From the NCBI RefSeq assembly GCF_016025525.2, contig NZ_JACSGR010000001.1, positions 124,001-188,000 on the forward strand: a stretch of DNA of 64,000 nt, in the 5' to 3' direction. Shown one piece after another: positions 25,152 through 32,795 of the stretch. The notes beneath the pieces were generated by a model. That model was not told where the DNA came from. It saw only the letters and a list, made by a program, of their open reading frames with translations, and made no database searches. The position numbers and the translations under genes are program-made. Source of the DNA: Eikenella glucosivorans. Lineage in GTDB: Bacteria > Pseudomonadota > Gammaproteobacteria > Burkholderiales > Neisseriaceae. Position 1 is the stretch's first letter. Every line of letters starts with the position of its first letter.

Positions 25152-25258
25152 AGGCTACCTGAAAATAGGCAGTGTGTTTGTTGGTTTTGCAGAAACTCGG
25201 CCTTGCTTTGCAAGACATGGTTTTAGCGAAACTCACTTCGTTCGTTTTCAGGTAGCCT
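25152..25258. repeat. long uptake-sequence repeat between rnc and hemN
   Basis: Terminal inverted uptake sequences enclose TTTTGCAGAAACTCGGCC and GCGAAACTCACTTCGTTCG, blocks shared with 6872-6964 and 29221-29313. Another copy with one mismatch (aggctgcttgaa) follows at about 25266. Confidence 0.65.
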
Positions 25259-25284
25259 GTGCGGGAGGCTGCTTGAAATCTGGT

Positions 25285-26670
25285 TCACACGGTTTGCGAA
25301 TATTTGGCGGCGGTGTTGCGGTGGCGCAGGTGGAAGTCGAACACCATGGCGATGTTGCGGATGAGGAAGCGGCCTTTGGGGGTAACGCGCAGGCCGCTGC
25401 CGTTTAGCTCGACCAGGCCTTTGGCGGCGAGCTGCGCCAGGTCGGCGAGCTCGGCGGCGAAGTATTGGGCGAAGGGCTGGCGGCATTCGGCTTCGTAGCG
25501 GGCGAAATCGAGGCCGAAGCGGCACATGAGGTCTTGGATGATGCGGCGGCGCAAGAGGTCGTCGTCGTTGAGGCTGTAGCCGCGGAAGATGGGCAGGCGG
25601 CCGGCGTCGAGGTCGGCGTAGTAGTCGTCGAGGTGGCGCTGGTTTTGGCTGTAGATGCGGCCGATTTTGCCGATGGAGGAGAGGCCGACGGCAATGAGGT
25701 CGCAGTCGGCGTGGGTGGAGTAGCCTTGGAAGTTGCGTTGCAGGCGGCCTTGGCGCAGGGCAAGGGCGAGCTCGTCTTGCGGTTTGGCGAAGTGGTCCAT
25801 GCCGATGAATACGTAGCCTTCGCTATCGAGCCGTTGCACGATTTGCTGGAGCATGTCGAGCTTGGTGTTGCTGCTTGGCACGGCGTTGGTGTCGATGCGG
25901 CGCTGGGGTTTGAAGATGTGCGGCAGGTGGGCGTAGTGGTAAACCGCGAGGCGGTCGGGGCCGAGGGCGAGCACTTTGTCCAGCGTTTGCTGCATGGTGG
26001 CGGGGGTTTGGTGCGGCAGGCCGTAAATCAAATCGACGCTCACGGATTGGAAGCCGGCTTCGCGGGCGGCGTCGATCACGATGCGGGTTTCTTCTTCGCT
26101 CTGGATGCGGTTTACCGCTTGCTGCACTTGCGGATCGAAATCCTGGATGCCCACGCTCATGCGGTTGAAGCCGAGCGAGCCGAGGAACAACACGCTTTCG
26201 CGGCTCACTTTGCGCGGGTCGATTTCGATGGAGTATTCGCCTTGTGGCATCAGGGTGAAGTGGCGGCGGATGGTGTCGAACACGAAGTCGAGCTGGGCGT
26301 CGGAGAGGAAGGTGGGGGTGCCGCCGCCGAAATGGAGCTGCGCTAATTCGGGTTTGCCACTCAAAAGTTCGGCTTGCAGGGCGAATTCTTTTTTCAGGTA
26401 GCCTAGGTATTGGTCGGCGCGGCCGGTGTCTTTGGTGATGATTTTGTTGCAGCCGCAGTAGTAGCAGATGGTGTTGCAGAAGGGGATGTGGATATACAGC
26501 GAGAGCGGGCTGGCGGCGCGCTGTTGCACGGCCTGAATGTAGTCGTCGGCGGTGAAGCCGGCATGAAAGCGGTCGGCGGTGGGGTAGGAGGTGTAGCGCG
26601 GGCCGTTGGCGGGCAGGGAGGCAATAAGCTTGCGGTCGAAGAGGATTTCTTGGGCGTGTTGGGTGTTCAT
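25285..26670 (-). CDS. hemN: oxygen-independent coproporphyrinogen III oxidase
   Basis: HemN is a radical-SAM enzyme converting coproporphyrinogen III to protoporphyrinogen IX in anaerobic haem synthesis. The 461-residue length is normal. The cluster motif YIHIPFCNTICYYCGC holds Cys65, Cys69 and Cys72 (CxxxCxxC) plus Cys74. LHFGGGTPTFLSDAQL and the SVDLIYGLPHQT segment are also typical. It is transcribed divergently from fnr across 200 bp, which suits oxygen-dependent control, although I could not find a clear TTGAT-N4-ATCAA site in the gap. An in-frame uptake sequence encodes LGYLKKEF near residue 90. Confidence 0.97.
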   Translation of the reverse strand: MNTQHAQEILFDRKLIASLPANGPRYTSYPTADRFHAGFTADDYIQAVQQRAASPLSLYIHIPFCNTICYYCGCNKIITKDTGRADQYLGYLKKEFALQAELLSGKPELAQLHFGGGTPTFLSDAQLDFVFDTIRRHFTLMPQGEYSIEIDPRKVSRESVLFLGSLGFNRMSVGIQDFDPQVQQAVNRIQSEEETRIVIDAAREAGFQSVSVDLIYGLPHQTPATMQQTLDKVLALGPDRLAVYHYAHLPHIFKPQRRIDTNAVPSSNTKLDMLQQIVQRLDSEGYVFIGMDHFAKPQDELALALRQGRLQRNFQGYSTHADCDLIAVGLSSIGKIGRIYSQNQRHLDDYYADLDAGRLPIFRGYSLNDDDLLRRRIIQDLMCRFGLDFARYEAECRQPFAQYFAAELADLAQLAAKGLVELNGSGLRVTPKGRFLIRNIAMVFDFHLRHRNTAAKYSQTV

Positions 26671-26870
26671 CGGTATGTTATTTTTGGTAATTTGGCAGTG
26701 TATGCTTTATCGGGGAAATCGGGTACAATGCCAACCGTTCGGCGGCCTGCCCGTTGCCGATTGCGCAGCAGCGGCGAGTATAAACGATAATTGCCGCAAC
26801 CGGCTGAAATTTCGCCGGATGCTGACGGTAAAGATAGCGCAGCCGCCTTTAGTTGAAAGCCAGCACACAC

Positions 26871-27593
26871 ATGAAAGTATTGCATAGCGCCACCTGTTCC
26901 CGATGTGCCTTTAAGGAATTGTGCCAGCCCGCGCCCTCGATGGCGGCGGAGGTGGGTCGGATTGATGCCGTGGTCAAGCGCAGCCGCCGCCTGAAAAAAG
27001 GCGAATTTCTATTCCACACCGGCGATGAGTTCGCTTCGCTGTATGTGATCCGCACCGGTTTCCTGAAAACAGTGATCGCCAGCCAAGACGGGCGCGACCA
27101 GGTAACCGGTTTTTTCATGTCGGGCGAGCTGGTGGGCATGGACGGCATGTGCAATCAAACGCACCATTGCGACGCGGTGGCGCTGGAAGACACTGAAGTG
27201 TGCGAGCTGCCCTATCGCAATATGCAGGAATTGTGCCAGGCCGTGCCGGAACTGCAGCTGCATTTCTACCGCCTGTTCAGCGAAGAAATTGTGCGCGACC
27301 AAAACGTGATGCTGCTGTTGGGCAATATGCGCGCCGAAGAGCGGCTGGCGGCCTTCCTGCTCAACCTTTCGCAGCGCCTGAAAAAACGCGGCCTGGCGGC
27401 CAACGACTTCATCCTGCGCATGTCGCGCGAGGAAATCGGCAGCTATCTGGGGCTGAAGCTGGAAACGGTGAGCCGGACCCTGTCGAAGTTCAGCCAGGAA
27501 GGCATCATCGAAGTGGAATACAAACACATCCGCCTGCTTAAGCCCGAGCGGCTCAAACAGCTGGCATCCGGCCTGCAAACGGCAACGGCTTAA
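26871..27593 (+). CDS. fnr: oxygen-sensing regulator FNR
   Basis: A 240-residue Crp/Fnr-family activator. I start at MKVLHSATCSRC (26871); a TTG 18 bases upstream is in frame but less likely. Cys9, Cys12 and Cys18 (CSRCAFKELC) with Cys111 (EVCELPY) are the expected [4Fe-4S] ligands for oxygen sensing. The effector fold is followed by a C-terminal helix-turn-helix (SREEIGSYLGLKLETVSRTLSKFSQ) whose Glu and Ser-Arg residues match those reading TTGAT half-sites. The divergent neighbour is hemN. A compact terminator-like hairpin follows at 27687-27711. Confidence 0.96.
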   Translation: MKVLHSATCSRCAFKELCQPAPSMAAEVGRIDAVVKRSRRLKKGEFLFHTGDEFASLYVIRTGFLKTVIASQDGRDQVTGFFMSGELVGMDGMCNQTHHCDAVALEDTEVCELPYRNMQELCQAVPELQLHFYRLFSEEIVRDQNVMLLLGNMRAEERLAAFLLNLSQRLKKRGLAANDFILRMSREEIGSYLGLKLETVSRTLSKFSQEGIIEVEYKHIRLLKPERLKQLASGLQTATA

Positions 27594-27686
27594 GTGAAGG
27601 CTACCTGAAAATGGGCGAAGCGAATTTTGCCAAATGATGTCTTGGCACAGCCCAAGCCAAGTTTCTGCAAAGCAGGCCGCATAGAA

Positions 27687-27711
27687 GAGGCTACCTGAAA
27701 AAGGTAGCCTC
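27687..27711 (+). terminator. short uptake-sequence hairpin after fnr
   Basis: gaggctacc and ggtagcctc form a 9-bp stem with a tgaaaaa loop, followed by actatttt. A diverged long repeat lies just before it (27598-27686). Confidence 0.65.
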
Positions 27712-27794
27712 ACTATTTTGGCCGCCTGCCGCCCTGTATAATGCCCCAAATTAGGCGGCGCAACGCCCTTCTCCCCCTTTCCAACATACCCACC

Positions 27795-29204
27795 ATGAAA
27801 ATCCTGATATTAGGCAGCGGCCAGGTCGGCACCGCCGTGGCGCAGAATCTGGTTGAAATCCCCAACCACGACGTGACCGTTATCGACAACGATCCCGACG
27901 CCCTGCGCAACATCAGCGGCAAACTCGACGTGCAGACCCTGCTCGGCAACGGTTCCTCCCCCGCCGTGATGGCCGAAGGCGGCGCCTACGACACCGACCT
28001 GCTGCTCGCCCTCACCCGCCACGACGAAACCAACCTCGCCGCCTGCAAGCTTGCCGCCAGCCTGTTCAACATCCCCAACCGCATCGCCCGCGTGCGCCTG
28101 TCCGATTATCTCGAATACACCGGCCGCGAAGGCGAAGAGGAGCCCGTGAGCCGCGGCACGCTCGATTTGTTCGACGTGAGCGAATCCATCTGCCCCGAAC
28201 AGCTCGTTACCGAACGGCTGGGCGACCTGCTCTGCCACCCCAGCGCCCTGCAGGTGCTCACCTTTGCCGAAGACAAAGTGCGCATGCTGGTGGTGCGCGC
28301 GCAAAGCGGCGGGCGGCTTTTGGGCAAGCCCATCCACGCCATCCACGAGCACCTCTCCGCCGGCATCGACTGCCAAATCTGCGCCGTATACCGCAACAAC
28401 AAGCTGATCATGCCCACGCCGCAAACCGTGATCCAGCAGGGCGACGAAGTGTTTGTGGCCGCCGCCACCTCGCAGGTGGCTGAGGTGCTGCGCGAACTGC
28501 GGCCGCAGCAGCAGCCCATGCGGCGCGTGATGATTGCCGGCGGCGGCCAGATCGGCTTCCGCCTCAGCCGCCAGCTCGAGCAGCATTTCGATGTGAAGAT
28601 CATCGAAAACAACGAAAAACGTGCCGAATGGCTGTCGGAAAACCTCAACAGCGCGCTGGTGCTGCACGGCTCGGCGGTGGACGAGAGCCTGCTTGAAGGC
28701 GAATACATCGACGAAATCGACGTGTTTTGCGCGCTCACCAACGACGACGAAAACAACATCATGGCCGGCATGCTGGCCAAGAGCCTCGGCGCCAAGCGCG
28801 TGATCGCCATCGTGAACCGCTCCAGCTATGTGGACCTGCTGCAGGGCAACACCATCGACATAGTCGTGTCGCCGCATTTGGTCACCATCGGCTCGATTCT
28901 GGCGCACATCCGGCGCGGCGACGTGGAGGCGGTGCACCCGCTGCGCGGTGGCAGCTCGGAAGCCATCGAAATCGTGGCGCACGGCGACCGCGACACCTCC
29001 AAGCTGGTGGGGCGGCGCGTGCGCTCGGTTCGCTGGCCGAACGGCTGCCACGTGGCGGCGGTGGTGCGCGGCGAGGAAGTGTTCATGGGGCATCAAGACG
29101 TGGAGCTGGCCGACGGCGACCACATCATCCTCTTTGTGGCGCGCCGCCGCGTGGTGAGCGAGTTGGAAAAGCTGATTCAGGTGCGGATGGGCTTTTTCGG
29201 TTGA
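27795..29204 (+). CDS. trkA: Trk potassium transporter NAD-binding subunit TrkA
   Basis: TrkA is the peripheral gating subunit of the Trk K+ uptake system. The 469-residue protein starts MKILILGSGQVGTAVAQNLVE, a Rossmann motif (GxGxxG) with DNDPDAL following. A second Rossmann domain begins near residue 237 (RVMIAGGGQIGFRLSRQLEQ). Each is followed by a RCK-C-type domain (for example VHPLRGGSSEAIEIVAHGD). The double repeat is the classic TrkA architecture. No trkH or trkG is adjacent; the gene stands alone between repeat-derived hairpins. Confidence 0.96.
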   Translation: MKILILGSGQVGTAVAQNLVEIPNHDVTVIDNDPDALRNISGKLDVQTLLGNGSSPAVMAEGGAYDTDLLLALTRHDETNLAACKLAASLFNIPNRIARVRLSDYLEYTGREGEEEPVSRGTLDLFDVSESICPEQLVTERLGDLLCHPSALQVLTFAEDKVRMLVVRAQSGGRLLGKPIHAIHEHLSAGIDCQICAVYRNNKLIMPTPQTVIQQGDEVFVAAATSQVAEVLRELRPQQQPMRRVMIAGGGQIGFRLSRQLEQHFDVKIIENNEKRAEWLSENLNSALVLHGSAVDESLLEGEYIDEIDVFCALTNDDENNIMAGMLAKSLGAKRVIAIVNRSSYVDLLQGNTIDIVVSPHLVTIGSILAHIRRGDVEAVHPLRGGSSEAIEIVAHGDRDTSKLVGRRVRSVRWPNGCHVAAVVRGEEVFMGHQDVELADGDHIILFVARRRVVSELEKLIQVRMGFFG

Positions 29205-29220
29205 GAACGGAAGCGTTGGG

Positions 29221-29313
29221 AGGCTACCTGAAATTTTAGCTTCGCAGAAACTCAGCCTTGGCTGTGCCAAGACATCGGTCCACTTCGTTGAAGCTGACGC
29301 TTTCAGGTAGCCT
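29221..29313. repeat. long uptake-sequence repeat after trkA
   Basis: Bounded by aggctacctgaa (29221-29232) and an inverted copy ending near 29312. The interior has TTAGCTTCGCAGAAACTC and CACTTCGTTGAAGCTGACG, as at 3058-3148 and 45191-45282. Confidence 0.75.
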
Positions 29314-29355
29314 TTCAAGCCCGGATGCGTTCCCCCTGCATGGATACCGGTATTG

Positions 29356-29398
29356 GAGGCTACCTGAAAAATAATCGATCGGTTTTCAGGTAGCCTGA
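29356..29398 (+). terminator. uptake-sequence hairpin, trkA side
   Basis: Facing copies at 29357-29368 and 29385-29396 form a stem separated by about 16 bases, 150 bases past the trkA stop. Confidence 0.55.
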
Positions 29399-29405
29399 AA
29401 GGCAG

Positions 29406-29437
29406 CAAAAACAGCAGCCCGCCGGGCTGCTGTTTGC
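29406..29437 (-). terminator. intrinsic terminator after dusA
   Basis: On the minus strand AACAGCAGCCCG and CGGGCTGCTGTT form a strong GC stem followed by a run of T, 24 bases past the dusA stop. Confidence 0.82.
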
Positions 29438-29460
29438 TTTGGGGCGGGATTTGCCGTGCT

Positions 29461-30471
29461 TCAGGCTTCTTGGGAAGCAGACACCTTGGCCCAGGTTTCC
29501 AGAATCAGCTCGGGGCGGTTGCTTTGGAGCAATTTGGCGTCGGAGAGCATCTGGCGCCACAGGCGGGCGTTGGGGCGGCCGTGCAGTAGGCCGAGGTAGT
29601 GGCGCAGCATGTGGCGGATGGAGAGCCCGGGGTCGGCGGCGAGCATGCGCTGCATGTAGCGGTAGAGCGCGGGAATCAGGCGGTCGAAATCGGTTTCAGG
29701 CAGGCTTTCGTCGTAAAACAGCCTGTCCCAGGGCTGCATGAGCATGGGGTTGTGGTAGGCCTCGCGCCCGATCATCACGCCGTCTACGTGCCGCAGGTGT
29801 TCGGCGATTTCGGCGTTGGTTTTGATGCCGCCGTTGATGATGATTTCCAGCTCGGGAAAGTCTTGCTTGAGGCGGTAAACGTAGTCGTATTTGAGCGGCG
29901 GCACGTCGCGGTTTTCTTTGGGAGAAAGGCCTTCCAGCCAGGCGTTGCGGGCATGGACGATGTAGGTGCGGCAGGCGGTTTGCCCGGCGAGCGTGCCCAC
30001 AAAATCGCATACGGTTTGGTAGTCGGTTTGCCGGTCGATGCCGATGCGGTGTTTGATGGTTACCGCGCAGTCGGGCGCGGCTTCCTGCATGGCGTTGAGG
30101 CAGTCGGCCACCAAGCCGACTTCGTTCATCAGGCAGGCGCCGAAGGAGCCTTTCTGCACGCGGGGGCTAGGACAGCCACAGTTGAGGTTGATTTCGTCGT
30201 AGCCGTATTGCGCGGCTTTTTTGGCGGCTCGGGCCAAATCGGCGGGGTGGCTGCCGCCCAGTTGTAGCGCCACCGGGTTTTCGCCCTCGTCTTTGCCGAG
30301 GAATCGTTCGGCATCGCCGTGGATGATGGCGCCGGCGTGGATCATTTCCGTGTAGAGCCAGGCATGGCGGCTGATTTGGCGGGCGAGGAAGCGATAATGC
30401 CTGTCCGTCCAATCCAGCATGGGGGCAACGGAAAGGCGGCGGGCGGGGAGGGATGGGTCGGTGGTGTTCAA
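29461..30471 (-). CDS. dusA: tRNA-dihydrouridine(20/20a) synthase DusA
   Basis: DusA reduces U20 and U20a in tRNA D-loops using FMN and NADPH. The 336-residue protein has SVAPMLDWTDRHYR at the start, which marks the DusA subgroup. The catalytic Cys100 lies in NLNCGCPSPRVQKGSFGACLM. The FMN phosphate-binding end is IIINGGIKT and HVDGVMIGREAYHNP. The length is typical. It is a single gene between a dedicated terminator and the shared hairpin upstream at 30517. Confidence 0.95.
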   Translation of the reverse strand: MNTTDPSLPARRLSVAPMLDWTDRHYRFLARQISRHAWLYTEMIHAGAIIHGDAERFLGKDEGENPVALQLGGSHPADLARAAKKAAQYGYDEINLNCGCPSPRVQKGSFGACLMNEVGLVADCLNAMQEAAPDCAVTIKHRIGIDRQTDYQTVCDFVGTLAGQTACRTYIVHARNAWLEGLSPKENRDVPPLKYDYVYRLKQDFPELEIIINGGIKTNAEIAEHLRHVDGVMIGREAYHNPMLMQPWDRLFYDESLPETDFDRLIPALYRYMQRMLAADPGLSIRHMLRHYLGLLHGRPNARLWRQMLSDAKLLQSNRPELILETWAKVSASQEA

Positions 30472-30516
30472 GATAGTTGGCAGGTCTATGTTTGTTGTTT
30501 GATTTTAACATACGAA

Positions 30517-30544
30517 ACAAGCCTAAACTTTCGTTTAGGCTTGT
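30517..30544 (-). terminator. perfect 12-bp stem terminator after the HD-domain gene
   Basis: acaagcctaaac and gtttaggcttgt are exactly complementary with a tttc loop. It lies 17 bases after the HD-domain gene stop. It is independent of the uptake sequence. Confidence 0.82.
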
Positions 30545-30561
30545 TTGGGCAAGCAATGCTG

Positions 30562-31170
30562 CTATTGGGCGGCTTGGCTGGCGTGGTATTCGTCCATCAG
30601 CGCTTTAACCGGATCTTCGGTTGCCTGCACGGCAGACAGCGTTTTTTGGAACAGCTCGTTCATTTCCCAGCCCAGCAATTCCGCGCCTTTGGTCATGGCT
30701 TCGCGAGAGCAGCCGGCGGCAAAGCTTTTGTCTTTGAATTTCTTTTTCACGCTCTTCACGTCCATATCCTTGCTGGATTTGGACGGGCGCATCAGGGTGG
30801 CTGCGCCGATGAGGCCGGTTAGTTCGTCGGCGGCAAACAGGACTTTTTCCATGGTGTGCTCGGGCACCAAGTCCACGTATTCTTCATAGCCGTGGCAGCA
30901 GATGGAGAAGATCATGTCTTCGCCCACACCGGCATCGCGCAAAATTTCAGCGCATTTAACGCAATGCTCTTCGGGAAACATTTCAAAGTCGATGTCGTGC
31001 AGCAGGCCGACCATGCCCCAGTAATCCACTTCGTCGCCAAAGCCAAATTCTTCGGCATACCAGCGCATCATGGCTTCTACGGCATAGGCGTGGTAGATAT
31101 GGAAAGGTTCTTTATTGTATTGTTTCAACAATTCAACTGCGGTTTCCCGAGTAATGGTGGGGGTTCTCAT
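30562..31170 (-). CDS. HD-domain phosphohydrolase-like protein
   Basis: 202 residues with a metal-dependent HD fold: His27 (YHAYAVEAMMRW), the His58-Asp59 pair in GLLHDIDFE, and the later CCHGYEE and FAADELTGLI segments. It belongs to the HDIG-type hydrolases; members include nucleotidases and poorly characterised enzymes, and the substrate cannot be read here. The C-terminal part KSVKKKFKDKSFAAGCSREAM is well conserved in similar proteins. It is transcribed away from the tRNA cluster and ends at a strong terminator. Confidence 0.85.
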   Translation of the reverse strand: MRTPTITRETAVELLKQYNKEPFHIYHAYAVEAMMRWYAEEFGFGDEVDYWGMVGLLHDIDFEMFPEEHCVKCAEILRDAGVGEDMIFSICCHGYEEYVDLVPEHTMEKVLFAADELTGLIGAATLMRPSKSSKDMDVKSVKKKFKDKSFAAGCSREAMTKGAELLGWEMNELFQKTLSAVQATEDPVKALMDEYHASQAAQ

Positions 31171-31251
31171 TTATACATAAATCCTCAAAAAGAAAAAGAG
31201 ATGAAGAAAAAGAGAGAAATCCAACTTTAATGGCTTTCTCTCAATTCGAAA

Positions 31252-31327
31252 TGGTGGGTCATGGACGATTTGAACGTCCGACCAACGGATTAAAAGTCCG
31301 CTGCTCTACCAACTGAGCTAATGACCC
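31252..31327 (-). tRNA. tRNA-Lys (anticodon TTT), copy 2
   Basis: The minus strand has acceptor GGGTCAT pairing with ATGACCC, TAGCTCAGTTGGTAGAGC D-arm, anticodon loop CTTTTAA (anticodon TTT), a GTTCAAATC T-arm and an encoded CCA end. 76 nt; identical to the neighbouring copy at 31417-31492. Confidence 0.97.
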
Positions 31328-31416
31328 ACGGTTGCTGCTGCTAAAATGGCAGTTTATCTGCCAAGTATGCAGAACACCTTGTTCAACAAGGTGTTCCAAC
31401 ATTCTCTAAATCTATT

Positions 31417-31492
31417 TGGTGGGTCATGGACGATTTGAACGTCCGACCAACGGATTAAAAGTCCGCTGCTCTACCAACTGAGCTAATGACCC
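31417..31492 (-). tRNA. tRNA-Lys (anticodon TTT), copy 1
   Basis: Same sequence as the tRNA at 31252-31327, including the TTT anticodon and CCA end. It lies two bases after tRNA-Asn and is probably cut from the same transcript. The gap between the two Lys copies holds an AACACCTTGTT/AACAAGGTGTT stem. Confidence 0.97.
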
Positions 31493-31494
31493 TT

Positions 31495-31570
31495 TGGCTC
31501 CCCGAGCTGGGCTCGAACCAGCGACCTGCGGATTAACAGTCCGTCGCTCTACCGACTGAGCTATCGGGGA
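31495..31570 (-). tRNA. tRNA-Asn (anticodon GTT)
   Basis: The minus strand reads TCCCCGATAGCTCAGTCGG, anticodon loop CTGTTAA (GTT), a GGTTCGAGCCC T-arm and a GCCA end. Acceptor TCCCCGA pairs with TCGGGGA. It is first in an Asn-Lys-Lys cluster. Confidence 0.97.
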
Positions 31571-31583
31571 AAGGAAGATGCGC

Positions 31584-31612
31584 ATTCTAGGGATGGGCGC
31601 GGGAGTTGTCAA
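31584..31612 (-). promoter_or_regulatory. strong promoter for the Asn-Lys-Lys tRNA cluster
   Basis: On the minus strand a perfect TTGACA (31612-31607) and TAGAAT (31589-31584) have a 17-base spacer containing a GC-rich stretch. tRNA-Asn starts 14 bases downstream. Confidence 0.88.
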
Positions 31613-31780
31613 TAAAAATTTTGCAGGGAGCAGCAAAAAAATCAGGAAAAAATTTAATTTATTGAAATAAAGATGGTTTTTTAAGAATGTATTTGGCTTT
31701 GGGCTTATAATTTGCTCCGCAACATTCAGACTGTTTGATTCGGGCTGCCGGCAGATGATGCCGGGTGCCCACCTATTTCG

Positions 31781-31881
31781 TAGTGGATGAACAAAAATCA
31801 GGACAAGGCGACGAAGCCGCAGACAGTACAGGTAGTACGGCAAGGCGAGGCAACGCCGTATTGGTTTTTGTTCATCCACTA
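31781..31881. mobile_element. short-form Correia-type repeat (miniature inverted-repeat element)
   Basis: A 101-bp element with terminal inverted repeats TAGTGGATGAACAAAAA and its complement. The interior reads CAGGACAAGGCGACGAAGCC, then GCAGACAGTACAGGTAGTACG and GCAAGGCGAGGCAACGCCGTA (the second and third written here as consecutive segments of the same run). This matches the two ends of the Neisseria Correia element with its known internal segment missing, as in the shorter class of about 105 bp. It lies immediately upstream of the YggS gene and contains an in-frame ATG for it. Confidence 0.85.
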
Positions 31882-31897
31882 TATGCGGAGGAAAGTT

Positions 31898-32668
31898 ATG
31901 CTTGCCAAACCACACCATGCCAAGGCCGAAACCGTTGAGGAGCTGGCCGCCAATTTTGCCGAGATTGAAAACAGAATCCGTGCCGCCTGCCGCCGCGCGG
32001 GCAGGCCGGAGGAATCGGTACGGCTGTTGCCGGTTACCAAAACGGTGGACGAGCGGCGGCTGCGCATGGCTTACGGGCTGGGCTACCGCCATTTCGGCGA
32101 AAATAAGGTGCAGGAGGCGTGGGGCAAGGCGGAGGCAATGGCGGATTTGCCGATAGCATGGTCGGTGATCGGCCATTTGCAGACCAACAAAATCAAATAT
32201 GTTGCCCGTTTTGCCGCCGAGTTTCAGGCTTTGGACAGCCTGCGGGTGGCCGAGCAGCTCAACAGCCGCCTGATGCAGGAGGGGCGGGAGTTGGATGTGC
32301 TGGTGCAGGTGAACACCTCGGGCGAGGAGAGCAAGTATGGCTTGGCGCCGCAGGAGGTGGTGCCATTTGTGCAGCAACTGACGCCGTTCAAGCATCTGAA
32401 AATCAAGGGCTTGATGACTTTGGCGCTGCTTTCCAGCGAGCGCGGCAAGGTGCGCGACTGTTTCGTGCTGCTGCGCACCTTGCGCGACGAGCTGCGCCGC
32501 AACCTGCCGGCGGGGATGAGCATGGATGAATTGTCGATGGGCATGTCGGGCGATTTTGAAATCGCGATTGAGGAGGGGGCGACGATTGTGCGGGTGGGGC
32601 AGGCGATCTTCGGCGCGCGGGCGTTGCCGGACAGCCATTACTGGCCGGAGAGGAAAAGGCCGGACTGA
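31898..32668 (+). CDS. YggS-family pyridoxal phosphate homeostasis protein
   Basis: A PLP-binding protein that buffers the cofactor and amino-acid pools; not a classical enzyme. I choose the ATG at 31898 (MLAKPHHAKA) because gcggaggaaagtt precedes it. It gives 256 residues, slightly long for the family (about 230). Lys48 in LLPVTKTVDERR is the PLP lysine; HFGENKVQEAW, IGHLQTNKIKY, VNTSGEESKYGL and MSMGMSGDFEIAIEEGATIVRVGQAIFGAR are family motifs. The frame stays open back to 31787 inside the Correia element, so a 37-residue longer form is possible. Confidence 0.94.
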   Translation: MLAKPHHAKAETVEELAANFAEIENRIRAACRRAGRPEESVRLLPVTKTVDERRLRMAYGLGYRHFGENKVQEAWGKAEAMADLPIAWSVIGHLQTNKIKYVARFAAEFQALDSLRVAEQLNSRLMQEGRELDVLVQVNTSGEESKYGLAPQEVVPFVQQLTPFKHLKIKGLMTLALLSSERGKVRDCFVLLRTLRDELRRNLPAGMSMDELSMGMSGDFEIAIEEGATIVRVGQAIFGARALPDSHYWPERKRPD

Positions 32669-32741
32669 GCACGGCTGAAGCCCTTGTGCAACTGTTTGGC
32701 GTTTGGCCGCTTGCTAACGGGGCCGCATTTATTCGCCAGAT

Positions 32742-32795
32742 ACAGGCTACCTGAAAATTTCCGGCTGTGCGGAAAGGTTTTCAGGTAGCCTTTTT
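32742..32795. terminator. bidirectional uptake-sequence hairpin between yggS and recC
   Basis: Facing copies at 32744-32755 and 32780-32791, with T runs on both sides, serve the converging YggS and recC genes. The recC stop codon (TGA, complement of 32781-32783) lies in the right-hand copy. Confidence 0.7.

Noticed and set aside
26671..26870. FNR box between hemN and fnr
   Set aside because: I looked for TTGAT-N4-ATCAA and close variants on both strands and found none convincing.
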